From an uncultured Actinomycetes bacterium (GTDB taxonomy: Bacteria > Actinomycetota > Actinomycetes > Nanopelagicales > Nanopelagicaceae), in contig CAIPQX010000105.1 in NCBI GenBank assembly GCA_903867285.1, forward strand, positions 1-8,332: a stretch of 8,332 nt of DNA, given 5' to 3'. The notes below the pieces were generated by a model. That model saw only the letters and a list, made by a program, of their open reading frames with translations, made no database searches and was not told where the DNA came from. Shown here in pieces: positions 1 through 7,443 of the stretch. Numbering within the stretch: position 1 is the first letter of the stretch; each line of letters begins with the position of its first letter. The position numbers were made by a program, and so were the translations under genes.

Positions 1-42
1 GAGAAGGCTGGCGTAATCCTCGATGAGGTTCTAGCTTCCTAA
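1..42 (+). CDS. carD: CarD-like transcription regulator, C-terminal end only
   Basis: Only the last 13 codons and a TAA stop (40-42) lie in the window. They read EKAGVILDEVLAS, which closely resembles the extreme C-terminus of actinobacterial CarD (mycobacterial CarD ends in a similar ILDEVLA tail, from memory). CarD binds the RNA polymerase beta subunit and stabilises open promoter complexes, acting at many promoters including those for rRNA. The position supports the call, because carD directly before ispD/ispF is a common actinobacterial order. The next gene, ispDF, starts 10 bases after the stop, so the two are probably cotranscribed and may be translationally coupled. The call rests on a very short piece of protein plus synteny. 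Confidence 0.7.
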   Translation, partial: EKAGVILDEVLAS

Positions 43-48
43 AGCTAG
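31..48 (+). repeat. Perfect 7-bp inverted repeat (hairpin) across the carD stop, upstream of ispDF
   Basis: CTAGCTT (31-37) is followed by the loop CCTA (38-41) and its exact complement AAGCTAG (42-48). The stem covers the last carD codons and part of the TAA stop, and it ends four bases before the GTG start of ispDF at 53. No run of T follows, so it does not look like an intrinsic terminator. A ribosome finishing carD would have to open it, which suggests a role in coupling carD and ispDF translation. That role is inference; the base pairing is directly visible. Confidence 0.55.
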
Positions 49-52
49 CCCA

Positions 53-1201
53 GTGACTGATTTAGTTGCCGTCATCATTCCTGCTGGCGGCAGTGGTGAG
101 CGCTTAGGCGCCAAAATACCTAAGGCTCTCGTACAACTTGCCGGAAAAACTCTCATTGAACACGCCGTTGCAAATATGGCGCCAGTTGCCAATCAAATTA
201 TTGTTGCGGCCCCGGCTGGCTACGAAGCAGAATTTCAAGAACTCCTAGGTACTGAAGTCACAGTTGTAACAGGTGGCGCCACCCGAACATTGAGCGTCAA
301 GTTGGCCTTGGAGTTCGTCGGAAAAGAGAATCATTACATCCTCGTTCATGATGCCGCGCGCGCTTTGGCATCCACCGACTTAGCAATGCGCGTCATTGAT
401 TCATTGCGTGCCGGTGAGCGAGCGGTAGTTCCTGGTCTCGCAGTTACTGACACCATCAAACGCGTGGATAGAGATAACTATGTCACCAAGACTCCAACGC
501 GAGCTAAGTTACGAGCTATTCAAACTCCACAAGGTTTTACCCGCAAGCTATTAATTAAGGCACATACATCTTCGGATGATGTGACAGATGATGCCGGGCT
601 TGTTGAAGATCGCGGTGTTGATGTAAAAGTCATCGCGGGCGAAGAACGCGCATTCAAAATAACGACGATGAGTGATCTCATAGATGCCGAACGCGCGCTT
701 ATTCCCGAAGCAAATAGTGAAATGCGCGTTGGTATTGGCACAGATACACATGCTTTTTCGAGCAATGCAGCGCGTGCATTATGGCTTGCTGGATTGTTCT
801 GGCCCAATGAAGTTGGAGTTGATGGACATTCCGATGGTGATGTTGCTGCACATGCAATCTGTGATGCGCTCTTTAGCGCTGCCGGACTTGGTGATTTAGG
901 GTCCAACTTTGGAACCGCCGATCCTAAATATGCAGGTGCAAGTGGCTTACAGCTCTTGACCGAGTGTGCAGAACGGGTGAGCGCGGCGGGATTTGTTATT
1001 AACAATGTCTCAGTTCAAATTATCGGAAATCGCCCCAAGATCGGAGCGCGGCGAGCCGAGGCGATTTATGTGCTCTCTTTGGCGCTCGGTGGAGCGAGTG
1101 TTTCAGTGAGCGCCACGACGACCGATGGCTTGGGCTTCACTGGTGAGGGCCGTGGCATATCCGCCATTGCCACTGCTCTACTACTTCGTAGCGCACGGTA
1201 G
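53..1201 (+). CDS. ispDF: Bifunctional IspD/IspF, MEP-pathway isoprenoid synthesis
   Basis: This cytosolic fusion enzyme has two MEP-pathway activities. The IspD domain joins CTP and methylerythritol phosphate to give CDP-methylerythritol. The IspF domain makes the cyclic diphosphate MEcPP. Residues 1-223 are IspD, with the nucleotide-binding loop AGGSGERLG (11-19, R17), K24, VHDAAR (98-103), a TPQGF motif, TDDAGLVED and K202. R17 and K24 match E. coli R20 and K27. Residues 224-382 are IspF, with metal ligands D231, H233 (GTDTHAF) and H267 (HSDGDVAAH), and a C-terminal TTTDGLGFTGEGRG signature. Both domains are full length and the join is almost linkerless. The start is GTG at 53; no clear ribosome binding site precedes it, but it opens the IspD fold correctly and lies 10 bases after carD. 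cysS follows after 9 bases. In many actinobacteria these are two adjacent genes, so the fusion is notable but not new. Confidence 0.95.
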   Translation: MTDLVAVIIPAGGSGERLGAKIPKALVQLAGKTLIEHAVANMAPVANQIIVAAPAGYEAEFQELLGTEVTVVTGGATRTLSVKLALEFVGKENHYILVHDAARALASTDLAMRVIDSLRAGERAVVPGLAVTDTIKRVDRDNYVTKTPTRAKLRAIQTPQGFTRKLLIKAHTSSDDVTDDAGLVEDRGVDVKVIAGEERAFKITTMSDLIDAERALIPEANSEMRVGIGTDTHAFSSNAARALWLAGLFWPNEVGVDGHSDGDVAAHAICDALFSAAGLGDLGSNFGTADPKYAGASGLQLLTECAERVSAAGFVINNVSVQIIGNRPKIGARRAEAIYVLSLALGGASVSVSATTTDGLGFTGEGRGISAIATALLLRSAR

Positions 1202-1210
1202 AATCTCCTA

Positions 1211-2599
1211 ATGTCAGCGCACCTTAAGTTATACAACACCGCAACCCGCCAGGTTGCAGATTTCCAGCCGCTTAAACCCGGCCAGGTTGGAATCTATTTG
1301 TGTGGTGCCACCGTGCAAGCTCCGCCCCATATTGGCCATGTCCGTAGCGGCGTCAACTTCGATATTTTGCGTCGCTGGTTAACTGCCAGCGGCTTTGACG
1401 TTACCTTTATTCGCAATGTGACAGATATTGACGACAAGATTTTGCATAAAGCGGCGCACGAAGAGATTCCTTGGTGGGCGGTTGCACAAAAATATGAGCG
1501 CGCCTTTACCGAGGCCTACCGAGCTCTTAATGTTCTTCCTCCGACTTATGAGCCGCGGGCAACCGGGCACATCACGCAGATGGTCGAACTCATGGAATTG
1601 CTCATTGCGAATGGCAGCGCTTACGCGCCTGGTAACGGCGACGTCTATCTCGATGTTCGCCACTTAAAGTCGTACCTCACGCTTTCAAATCAGAAGCTCG
1701 ATGATCTGCAGTCGGCGGAAGATGCCGATTTAACGTATAAAAAGGATCCGCGCGATTTCGCGCTCTGGAAAGCCGCTAAACCAGGAGACCCATCCTGGCC
1801 CACTCCGTGGGGAGCGGGGCGCCCCGGTTGGCATTTGGAATGTTCGGCGATGGCCCACGCATACCTTGGTGAAACCTTTGATATTCACGGCGGGGGATTA
1901 GATTTGATTTTTCCACACCATGAAAATGAAATTGCACAATCGGAATCCGCAGGGTGGGGTTTTGCAAATATTTGGATGCACAATGCCTGGGTAACTGCTT
2001 CTGGCGAGAAGATGTCCAAGTCACTGGGTAATTCCTTGCAAGTCCACGAAATTTTAAAATCGGTCCGCGGAATCGAACTACGCTGGTATTTGGGAAGCGC
2101 GCATTACCGTTCTATGACGGAATTTTCCTTTGCAGCGCTGGAAGAAGCATCGGTAAATTTCCGCCGCATCGAAGGATTCTTAAAGCGGGCGACTGATGTA
2201 TTAGGCGAAACCCCAGAGGGAGTTATATCTTCTGGATTTAGCGAAGCGATGAACGAAGATCTGGCAGTACCAACTGCTCTCGCAGTCGTTGCTGAAATTA
2301 TGCGATTGGGTAACACTGCCTTGTCCGCTGGCGATCTTCCCAGCGTGCGAGTTGCAGCGGCCGAGATCCGCGGTGCACTGAACATTCTGGGTTGCGATCC
2401 TTTCGATCCAATATTCGCTACATCGAATTCTTCTAATACAGATGTACTAGATGGCTTAGTAGCCCTTGCTCTCGAACAACGCGCTGCCGCGCGTGACCGT
2501 AAAGATTTTGCAGCAGCAGATGCAATCCGTGATCAAATAGCGGCGTTAGGCGTGGTTATTGAAGATACCTCCGCCGGCACCAGATGGAGTATCAGCTAA
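1211..2599 (+). CDS. cysS: Cysteinyl-tRNA synthetase
   Basis: This class I aminoacyl-tRNA synthetase charges tRNA-Cys with cysteine in the cytosol. It is 462 residues, normal for the family. The HIGH motif is at residues 40-43 and KMSKS at 267-271. The four zinc ligands that select cysteine are present: C31 (YLCGATVQ), C211 (WHLEC), H236 and E240 (FPHHENE). They sit two or three residues from the equivalent E. coli positions. The C-terminal part carries the helical anticodon-recognition region, ending in a typical AADAIRDQIAALGV stretch. The paralogue MshC (mycothiol ligase) was considered. The CGATVQ...PHIGHVRSG start and the full-length C-terminal region fit CysS better. The ATG at 1211 follows ispDF by 9 bases without an evident Shine-Dalgarno sequence. 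The TAA stop (2597-2599) overlaps the rlmB start. Confidence 0.97.
   Translation: MSAHLKLYNTATRQVADFQPLKPGQVGIYLCGATVQAPPHIGHVRSGVNFDILRRWLTASGFDVTFIRNVTDIDDKILHKAAHEEIPWWAVAQKYERAFTEAYRALNVLPPTYEPRATGHITQMVELMELLIANGSAYAPGNGDVYLDVRHLKSYLTLSNQKLDDLQSAEDADLTYKKDPRDFALWKAAKPGDPSWPTPWGAGRPGWHLECSAMAHAYLGETFDIHGGGLDLIFPHHENEIAQSESAGWGFANIWMHNAWVTASGEKMSKSLGNSLQVHEILKSVRGIELRWYLGSAHYRSMTEFSFAALEEASVNFRRIEGFLKRATDVLGETPEGVISSGFSEAMNEDLAVPTALAVVAEIMRLGNTALSAGDLPSVRVAAAEIRGALNILGCDPFDPIFATSNSSNTDVLDGLVALALEQRAAARDRKDFAAADAIRDQIAALGVVIEDTSAGTRWSIS
2586..2589 (+). promoter_or_regulatory. Ribosome binding site deciding the rlmB start
   Basis: GGAG sits nine bases before the ATG at 2599, inside the end of cysS. 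It favours 2599 over an in-frame ATG at 2584, which would lie upstream of this site. It is the clearest Shine-Dalgarno sequence seen at any start in the window. Confidence 0.55.
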
Positions 2600-3429
2600 T
2601 GCGTCCAGGTAAGAAACGTCGCGAGAGCGCAGCTGCGCCAAAGCGAGAGCAGACCCGCAGACCCGAGAGCCGGCGCGAGACCAGACCATCTTCCGATGCC
2701 GTTGCTGGTCGTAACCCAGTGGTTGAAGCGCTGCGCGCGAAGATCCCTGCTAAAGAGCTACTCGTTGCCGAGCGCGCTGAGATTGATGAGCGTATGCAAG
2801 AGGCGATGCGCCTGGCTAAGAATCAGAACCTGCTCATCAAAGAGGTTCCGCGCGGAGTCCTCGATGGCTTGACCGGAACCACCATGCACCAAGGAATTGC
2901 CCTTGTTATTAAGCCCTTTCAATATGCCAACTTTGAAGAGCTGCTCAAAAAGATTCAGAAGCCTGGGCTATTGATTGGACTCGATGGAGTTACCGATCCA
3001 CATAATTTGGGAGCAATCGTTCGTAGCGCAGCGGCATTTGGCGCCAATGGCGTTGTTATTCCGGAACGTCGTACAGCTGCGATGACTGGTTCGGCCTGGA
3101 AGGCATCAGCAGGAGCCGCTGCCCGACTTCCCATTTCTCAAGTAACGAATCTGGTTCGTTCTTTGGAAGATGCCAAGAAGGCTGGATACTTTGTGGTCGG
3201 GCTCGATGCCGAGGGTGATGAATCACTTCCAAAATTCTCACTCGCTCTGGAGTCGATCTATGTGATCGTCGGCAGCGAGGGCAAGGGCCTCTCCCGCCTC
3301 GTACGCGAGACCTGCGATCTGATCCTTTCCATCCCTATGCAATCGGATGTCGAATCGCTCAACGCCAGCGTAGCGACAGCCATCGTCCTCCATCAGATCG
3401 CAGCTAACCGCGCTGCGTCCACTATTTAG
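2599..3429 (+). CDS. rlmB: SpoU/TrmH-family 23S rRNA (guanosine-2'-O)-methyltransferase, RlmB type
   Basis: This SAM-dependent enzyme of the SPOUT (knotted) class methylates a ribose 2'-OH. RlmB modifies G2251 (E. coli numbering) in the peptidyl-transferase P loop of 23S rRNA. With the ATG at 2599 it has 276 residues. Residues 1-34 are a basic, probably disordered tail rich in K and R. The substrate-binding domain begins at AGRNPVVEAL (36-45). The catalytic domain shows all three SpoU motifs: DPHNLGAIVRSA (133-144, N136 and R142), IVGSEGKGL (from I223, E227) and the SLNASVA loop (from S253, N255). The start overlaps the cysS stop as TAATG, so translation is probably coupled. The gene ends in tandem stops, TAG then TAA. 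It is somewhat shorter than I would expect for actinobacterial homologues, mainly in the N-terminal tail. The exact target nucleotide is inferred from family and synteny with cysS. Confidence 0.9.
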   Translation: MRPGKKRRESAAAPKREQTRRPESRRETRPSSDAVAGRNPVVEALRAKIPAKELLVAERAEIDERMQEAMRLAKNQNLLIKEVPRGVLDGLTGTTMHQGIALVIKPFQYANFEELLKKIQKPGLLIGLDGVTDPHNLGAIVRSAAAFGANGVVIPERRTAAMTGSAWKASAGAAARLPISQVTNLVRSLEDAKKAGYFVVGLDAEGDESLPKFSLALESIYVIVGSEGKGLSRLVRETCDLILSIPMQSDVESLNASVATAIVLHQIAANRAASTI

Positions 3430-3466
3430 TAACCCTCTGTTCATCTAAATAAGGCAAAATAGCAAC

Positions 3467-5548
3467 ATGTCACATTTGATAGCCGAGGATCCCAGGGGGC
3501 GCCTGGTCGATCGCGAACTCTCGTGGTTGGCCTTCAATGAGCGAGTCCTGGAGTTAGCAGAAGACACAACCGTTCCACTTTTGGAACGTTGTCGCTTTCT
3601 TGCGATCTTCTCGTCGAATCTCGATGACTTTTACATGATTCGTGTTGCAACTCTCAAGCGCAAACTAGAGAGCGGAGTGAGTAAAGCAAATACCGCTGGC
3701 TATAAACCGATGCAATTGATGAGCGAGATTGCACAAAAGACTCAAGAGCTATTGCAGCGACAATCCAAGGCATTTCATGAAGTCATCTTGCCGCATCTTG
3801 GAACTTATGGAATCGAACTTGCTGCGTGGGGTTCACTGGATGATGCCGAAAAGGTAGCGGTTAATAAGGTTTTTCATACCAAAATATTCCCAGTACTAAC
3901 CCCCCTGGCCGTGGATCCATCTCATCCATTTCCTTATATCTCAGGTCTCTCGCTCAATCTTGCCGTTGTTGTAACCAAGCCAGATAGTGAAGAAGATTTG
4001 TTCGCCCGCGTCAAAGTTCCATCCAACCTTCCGCGATTTGTCGAAACAGGTCGACCTGGAGTGCGTCGCTTCGTGCCGCTAGAAGAAGTCATCATTGCCA
4101 ACTTGCACGAACTCTTTCAGGGGATGGAAGTTAAAGATCATTACACCTTCCGCCTGACCCGCAACGCCGATTTAGAGTTGGAAGAGGAAGAGTCAGAAGA
4201 TCTCCTCGCTTCGATGGAACAAGAACTACTTCGTCGTAAGTTTGGACCGCCGGTGCGGTTAGAAGTTGATCGCGATATTCAGCCCGAACTCTTGCGTACC
4301 TTGATGGATGAGCTCAACATCAAGGAAGAGGACATCAGTCGGTATAAAGAACCTTTGGATCTCACTGGGCTGCACCAGCTTGCTGATATTGATATGCCCG
4401 CGCTGCGCTTTCCACCATTTCGAAATCAAGTAACGCCCGATCTGCGCGAGACCGATCCTGATTCCACTGATAGTTTCTTCGATGCAATTCGCCGTCGCGA
4501 AATCATCTTGCATCACCCCTATGAATCATTTACATCCAGCGTGGTTCGATTCTTAGAATCTGCGGCATCTGACCCTCATGTGTTAGCAATCAAGCAAACG
4601 CTTTATCGCACCTCTGGCGACTCACCAGTTGTTCAAGCTCTTATCGAAGCAGCCGAGGCCGGCAAGCAAGTTCTTGCGGTTATAGAAATTCGGGCACGAT
4701 TTGATGAACTCGCAAATGTGCGTTGGGCTCGCAAACTGGAAGATGCCGGGGTTCATGTTGTGTATGGACTGATTGGTTATAAAACCCACGCCAAGTTATC
4801 GCTGGTTGTGCGCCAGGAGACCAACGGAATACGCCGCTATTCCCATATTGGAACCGGTAATTACAATCCAAAGACCGCCCGATCATATGAAGATTTTGGT
4901 CTACTCTCTGCCGACCCAGTCCTGGGCGAAGATGTTAATAAACTCTTTAATCAGCTCTCAGGATTCGCTCCGCAGACCGCTTTTACTCGCCTCTTAGTGG
5001 CTCCGCGCACCATGCGGACCGGCTTGCTGGAACGAATCGACCGTGAGATCGCCAATCATCAAGCTGGCAAGACCGCATTTATTCGTATGAAACTCAATTC
5101 AATCCTCGATGAAGATTTTGTCGAGGCGCTTTATAAAGCATCTCAGGCTGGCGTGAAAATTGATTTAGTGGTGCGTGGAATCTGCGCCATACGTGCTGGC
5201 GTTCCAGGAATTTCTGAGAACATTCGAGTCCGATCGATAGTGGGACGGTTCTTAGAGCATTCTCGAATCTTTCACTTCGCTAATGACGGAAACGATGAGT
5301 TATATATTGGCAGCGCTGATTTAATGCATCGCAATCTCGATCGTCGCGTTGAAAGTTTGGTGCAGATCACGCAAGGAGACCACAAGCGTTTCTTGATTGG
5401 TGCTATTGACAGTTATCTCTCCGATGAGTTTGTGCGCTGGGAGATGTTGCCTGATGGAAAGTGGCTCGAAGTAAAAGAGAGTCCAGAGGGAGAACGCCTC
5501 AAGGATTTCCATACTTCGGCGATAGATTGGTATCGGGTTCGCGGATGA
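3467..5548 (+). CDS. ppk: Polyphosphate kinase 1
   Basis: Ppk1 reversibly moves the gamma-phosphate of ATP onto inorganic polyphosphate. The protein has 693 residues, the usual size. The N-terminal domain starts with VDRELSWLAFNERVLELA and contains SSNLDDFYMIR (N51, the adenine-binding asparagine). A middle domain contains a strongly acidic stretch near residues 235-250. The two phospholipase D-like catalytic domains start near residue 337. Key residues fall at a constant offset of six from E. coli Ppk: R381 and R411 (Mg/phosphate), H441 (KTHAKL, the histidine that becomes phosphorylated) and H598 (LEHSR). The enzyme should therefore be active. The ATG at 3467 is 37 bases after rlmB. An AAGG lies 12 bases upstream, which is far for a ribosome binding site, and I see no convincing promoter or terminator in the gap. 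Its end overlaps mutT1 by four bases. Confidence 0.97.
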   Translation: MSHLIAEDPRGRLVDRELSWLAFNERVLELAEDTTVPLLERCRFLAIFSSNLDDFYMIRVATLKRKLESGVSKANTAGYKPMQLMSEIAQKTQELLQRQSKAFHEVILPHLGTYGIELAAWGSLDDAEKVAVNKVFHTKIFPVLTPLAVDPSHPFPYISGLSLNLAVVVTKPDSEEDLFARVKVPSNLPRFVETGRPGVRRFVPLEEVIIANLHELFQGMEVKDHYTFRLTRNADLELEEEESEDLLASMEQELLRRKFGPPVRLEVDRDIQPELLRTLMDELNIKEEDISRYKEPLDLTGLHQLADIDMPALRFPPFRNQVTPDLRETDPDSTDSFFDAIRRREIILHHPYESFTSSVVRFLESAASDPHVLAIKQTLYRTSGDSPVVQALIEAAEAGKQVLAVIEIRARFDELANVRWARKLEDAGVHVVYGLIGYKTHAKLSLVVRQETNGIRRYSHIGTGNYNPKTARSYEDFGLLSADPVLGEDVNKLFNQLSGFAPQTAFTRLLVAPRTMRTGLLERIDREIANHQAGKTAFIRMKLNSILDEDFVEALYKASQAGVKIDLVVRGICAIRAGVPGISENIRVRSIVGRFLEHSRIFHFANDGNDELYIGSADLMHRNLDRRVESLVQITQGDHKRFLIGAIDSYLSDEFVRWEMLPDGKWLEVKESPEGERLKDFHTSAIDWYRVRG

Positions 5549-6435
5549 CTCCAGCAATCGTTGCCGCCGGTGGAGTTCTCTGGCGTAGAAATTCAGATGG
5601 CGAGATTGAAGTGCTATTAGTCCATCGTCCGCGTTATGACGATTGGTCACTTCCTAAAGGGAAGGTCGAAGAGGGAGAAGCGCTGATTTCTTGCGCATAT
5701 CGTGAAATTTTGGAAGAGACTGGGTTAAGTATAAAGCTCGGTCCATTTATCGGAGCTGTTGAATATTACGTTCCAGATGGATTGAAACATGTGGACTATT
5801 GGTCCGCCTCTCTCATTGAAGATGGCAGCGCATTTCATCCTAACGAAGAGGTGGATCGCATCGAGTGGCTGGATCTGCAAGCCGCCGCGATTAAGGCAAC
5901 TCGTGAAAGCGATCGCGAGATTCTGGTTCGTTTTAGCAAAACCCCATATGACTCTCATGCCTTAGTAATGCTGCGCCACGGCAAAGCGCTGGAGCGCACC
6001 GAATGGCAAGGGGAAGATGAAGATCGCCCTCTGCAACTTGTAGGGCAGTTACAAGCGAAGCGGATGCTCTCCCTTTACCAGGTTTACGGCGTCGAAGAGG
6101 TACACACTTCAGATGCAGTTCGTTGCCTAGATACCATCGCTTTGATGGCGAAGTCGCTGCAAATCACTCCTGTCATCACCAATGCCGTCAGTGAATACAC
6201 TTATAAAAAGAACAAAGAGAAGGCGATTGAATACGCTAAGGATTTGATTAAGAAGAAGAAGCAAGTAATTTTATGTAGTCATAATCCCGTCTTGCCCCGC
6301 ATGATGGAGAAGCTGACCAAGAAGATTGATTTTGATTACCCTGACAATAAGTTAATGCCGGGTGAGGCTTGGGTGCTCTTTCACAATAAGAAAGAGGTTT
6401 TGCAGATTGATCGGATGGCCGCACCTAGCGTTTAG
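5545..6435 (+). CDS. mutT1: MutT1-type Nudix hydrolase fused to a histidine phosphatase domain
   Basis: This is a two-domain, 296-residue protein like mycobacterial MutT1, whose gene also lies beside ppk. Residues 1-135 form the Nudix domain, with a complete Nudix box from G39 to L61 (GKVEEGE, then REILEETGL). Residues 139-296 form a histidine phosphatase domain with the RHG motif at 144-146 and a second histidine, H246, in CSHNP. In mycobacteria the Nudix domain hydrolyses 8-oxo-dGTP/8-oxo-GTP and dinucleoside polyphosphates, and the phosphatase domain is thought to act on the diphosphate product. Substrates here are inferred. The start ATG (5545) overlaps the ppk stop as ATGA, implying coupling. 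An in-frame ATG at 5461 would overlap ppk much further and add 28 residues with no place in the fold. A lysine-rich stretch precedes H246. The TAG stop overlaps the ppx stop on the other strand. Confidence 0.92.
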   Translation: MTPAIVAAGGVLWRRNSDGEIEVLLVHRPRYDDWSLPKGKVEEGEALISCAYREILEETGLSIKLGPFIGAVEYYVPDGLKHVDYWSASLIEDGSAFHPNEEVDRIEWLDLQAAAIKATRESDREILVRFSKTPYDSHALVMLRHGKALERTEWQGEDEDRPLQLVGQLQAKRMLSLYQVYGVEEVHTSDAVRCLDTIALMAKSLQITPVITNAVSEYTYKKNKEKAIEYAKDLIKKKKQVILCSHNPVLPRMMEKLTKKIDFDYPDNKLMPGEAWVLFHNKKEVLQIDRMAAPSV

Positions 6436-7352
6436 CGGTTCTCCATCCAATCCATATATTTCAAAACAATTCCCTCACGCAAGGCCCACGGACAAATCTC
6501 GAGTTCTCGTAGATCCAGATTTCGCATCACGCTCTCGGTGACGAACGCCCCGGCAACAATTTGTTTGGCACGGTTGGAGGAGACCCCAGGTAATTTAGTG
6601 CGCTCTTCGTGGGTCATATCAGCCAACCTGGTGGCTATCTTTCGGACAATATCAAACTTGATAACGCTGCCATTGGTATCGAACCAATCGCCGCTCAGAC
6701 GAGCCAAGGTGCGCAACGTTTTACTGGTCGCAATCGAGCGATCAGAATCTTGATGTTTAACTAGAGCAGGTAAGACGGCTTCGAGTTGTGACTCAATGTG
6801 TTCACGCATCGCACTTATTCCCTTTTGCGAATAAGGGTTTCCTGTTAGGAATTTTTGAGTGAGGCGAGAGGCACCAAGCGGAAGTGATGTGGCAACTTCT
6901 GGAGATTCATCCACTCCTACGGCGATCTCAAGCGATCCGCCACCGATATCAATTACAAGTAGCCGACCGCTAGACCAGCCAAACCAGCGACGTGCGGCAA
7001 GGAAGGTTAACTTCGCTTCTTCATCTCCAGTTAAAACCTGCAAATCAATATCAAATTCCTTGTTAATGCCCGCGATTATTTGCTCACCATTTGTGGCCTC
7101 GCGGAGCGCCGATGTCGCAAAGGGAAGGAATTCCTTTACCTGAACCGTACGGGCCTGTAGAACGGCGTTGCCGATAGATCTCCGTAGGTGATCGATTCCC
7201 TCGTCGCTGATCTCATTATTCGCGTTGAGAAATTCCGTGAGGCGCAACTCTTCTTTGTAGTTAAAAGTTGGATTTGGGCGTGCCCCAGGGTGGGTATCGA
7301 CCACTTGAAGGTGGACAGTGTTTGAACCGACATCTAGGACTCCGAGGCGCAC
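6432..7352 (-). CDS. ppx: Exopolyphosphatase of the Ppx/GppA family
   Basis: This cytosolic enzyme of the actin-like ATPase fold removes terminal phosphates from polyphosphate; some relatives also hydrolyse pppGpp. The 306-residue protein begins MRLGVLDVGSNTVHL, with phosphate-binding loop 1 at 7-12. The region 109-115 (GDEEAKL) carries the family's catalytic glutamate. The second phosphate loop is DIGGGSLE (135-142). The RAKQIVAGAFV and CPWALREGIVL segments (from 261 and 287) are typical of the C-terminal part. It is a short form without the extra HD-like domain of E. coli Ppx, as in actinobacterial Ppx1. The start is GTG at 7352, chosen because MRLGVLDVGSN matches the usual family N-terminus; ribosome binding signals are weak. 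The gene converges on ppk-mutT1 and shares bases 6432-6435 with the mutT1 stop. Whether it acts on polyphosphate or pppGpp in this organism cannot be decided from sequence. Confidence 0.93.
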   Translation of the reverse strand: MRLGVLDVGSNTVHLQVVDTHPGARPNPTFNYKEELRLTEFLNANNEISDEGIDHLRRSIGNAVLQARTVQVKEFLPFATSALREATNGEQIIAGINKEFDIDLQVLTGDEEAKLTFLAARRWFGWSSGRLLVIDIGGGSLEIAVGVDESPEVATSLPLGASRLTQKFLTGNPYSQKGISAMREHIESQLEAVLPALVKHQDSDRSIATSKTLRTLARLSGDWFDTNGSVIKFDIVRKIATRLADMTHEERTKLPGVSSNRAKQIVAGAFVTESVMRNLDLRELEICPWALREGIVLKYMDWMENR

Positions 7353-7401
7353 CTGCGAAACCTACCCTCAACTAGGCGAGTTCGCTTATGCCATTTTGTC
7401 G

Positions 7402-7410
7402 TGTCATAAT
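7402..7410 (+). promoter_or_regulatory. Candidate extended -10 promoter for tRNA-Thr
   Basis: TGTCATAAT combines a TGn extension (7402-7404) with CATAAT (7405-7410), a five-of-six match to TATAAT. The best -35 at 18 bases spacing is TTCGCT (7381-7386), which is poor, as is common when an extended -10 is present. Transcription would start near 7416-7418, about 27 bases before the tRNA. The same 91-base spacer must also hold the promoter for ppx on the minus strand, for which I found no convincing match. Confidence 0.45.
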
Positions 7411-7427
7411 TGCCCCTCGCAGATGTT

Positions 7428-7440
7428 CCGCCCACGGCGG
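7428..7440 (+). repeat. GC-rich hairpin in the tRNA leader
   Basis: CCGCC (7428-7432) and GGCGG (7436-7440) form a perfect five-pair stem around the loop CAC. It ends three bases before the mature tRNA 5' end, where RNase P would cut. No T run follows in this orientation, so a terminator is unlikely. GGCG (7436-7439) can instead pair with CGCC (7443-7446), which includes the first tRNA bases. Confidence 0.4.
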
Positions 7441-7443
7441 TTC

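Noticed and set aside
520..1005. Minus-strand 161-residue reading frame inside ispDF
   Set aside because: It lies wholly opposite a well-supported IspD/IspF coding frame and shows no recognisable domain; it is a shadow frame.
2584..2598. Earlier in-frame ATG for rlmB
   Set aside because: It lies upstream of the GGAG site that serves the 2599 start, and 2599 gives the common TAATG overlap with cysS.
1211..2599. MshC (mycothiol cysteine ligase) instead of CysS
   Set aside because: Full length, zinc ligands, KMSKS and the C-terminal helical region, together with the carD-ispDF neighbourhood, fit CysS.
3430..3466. Promoter or terminator between rlmB and ppk
   Set aside because: The gap is A/T-rich with weak CAAAAT-like matches but no paired -35 and no stem with a T run, so I could not support either.
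5461..5544. Earlier in-frame ATG for mutT1
   Set aside because: It would overlap ppk by about 90 bases and add residues before the first Nudix strand, while the ATGA start at 5545 gives the normal N-terminus.
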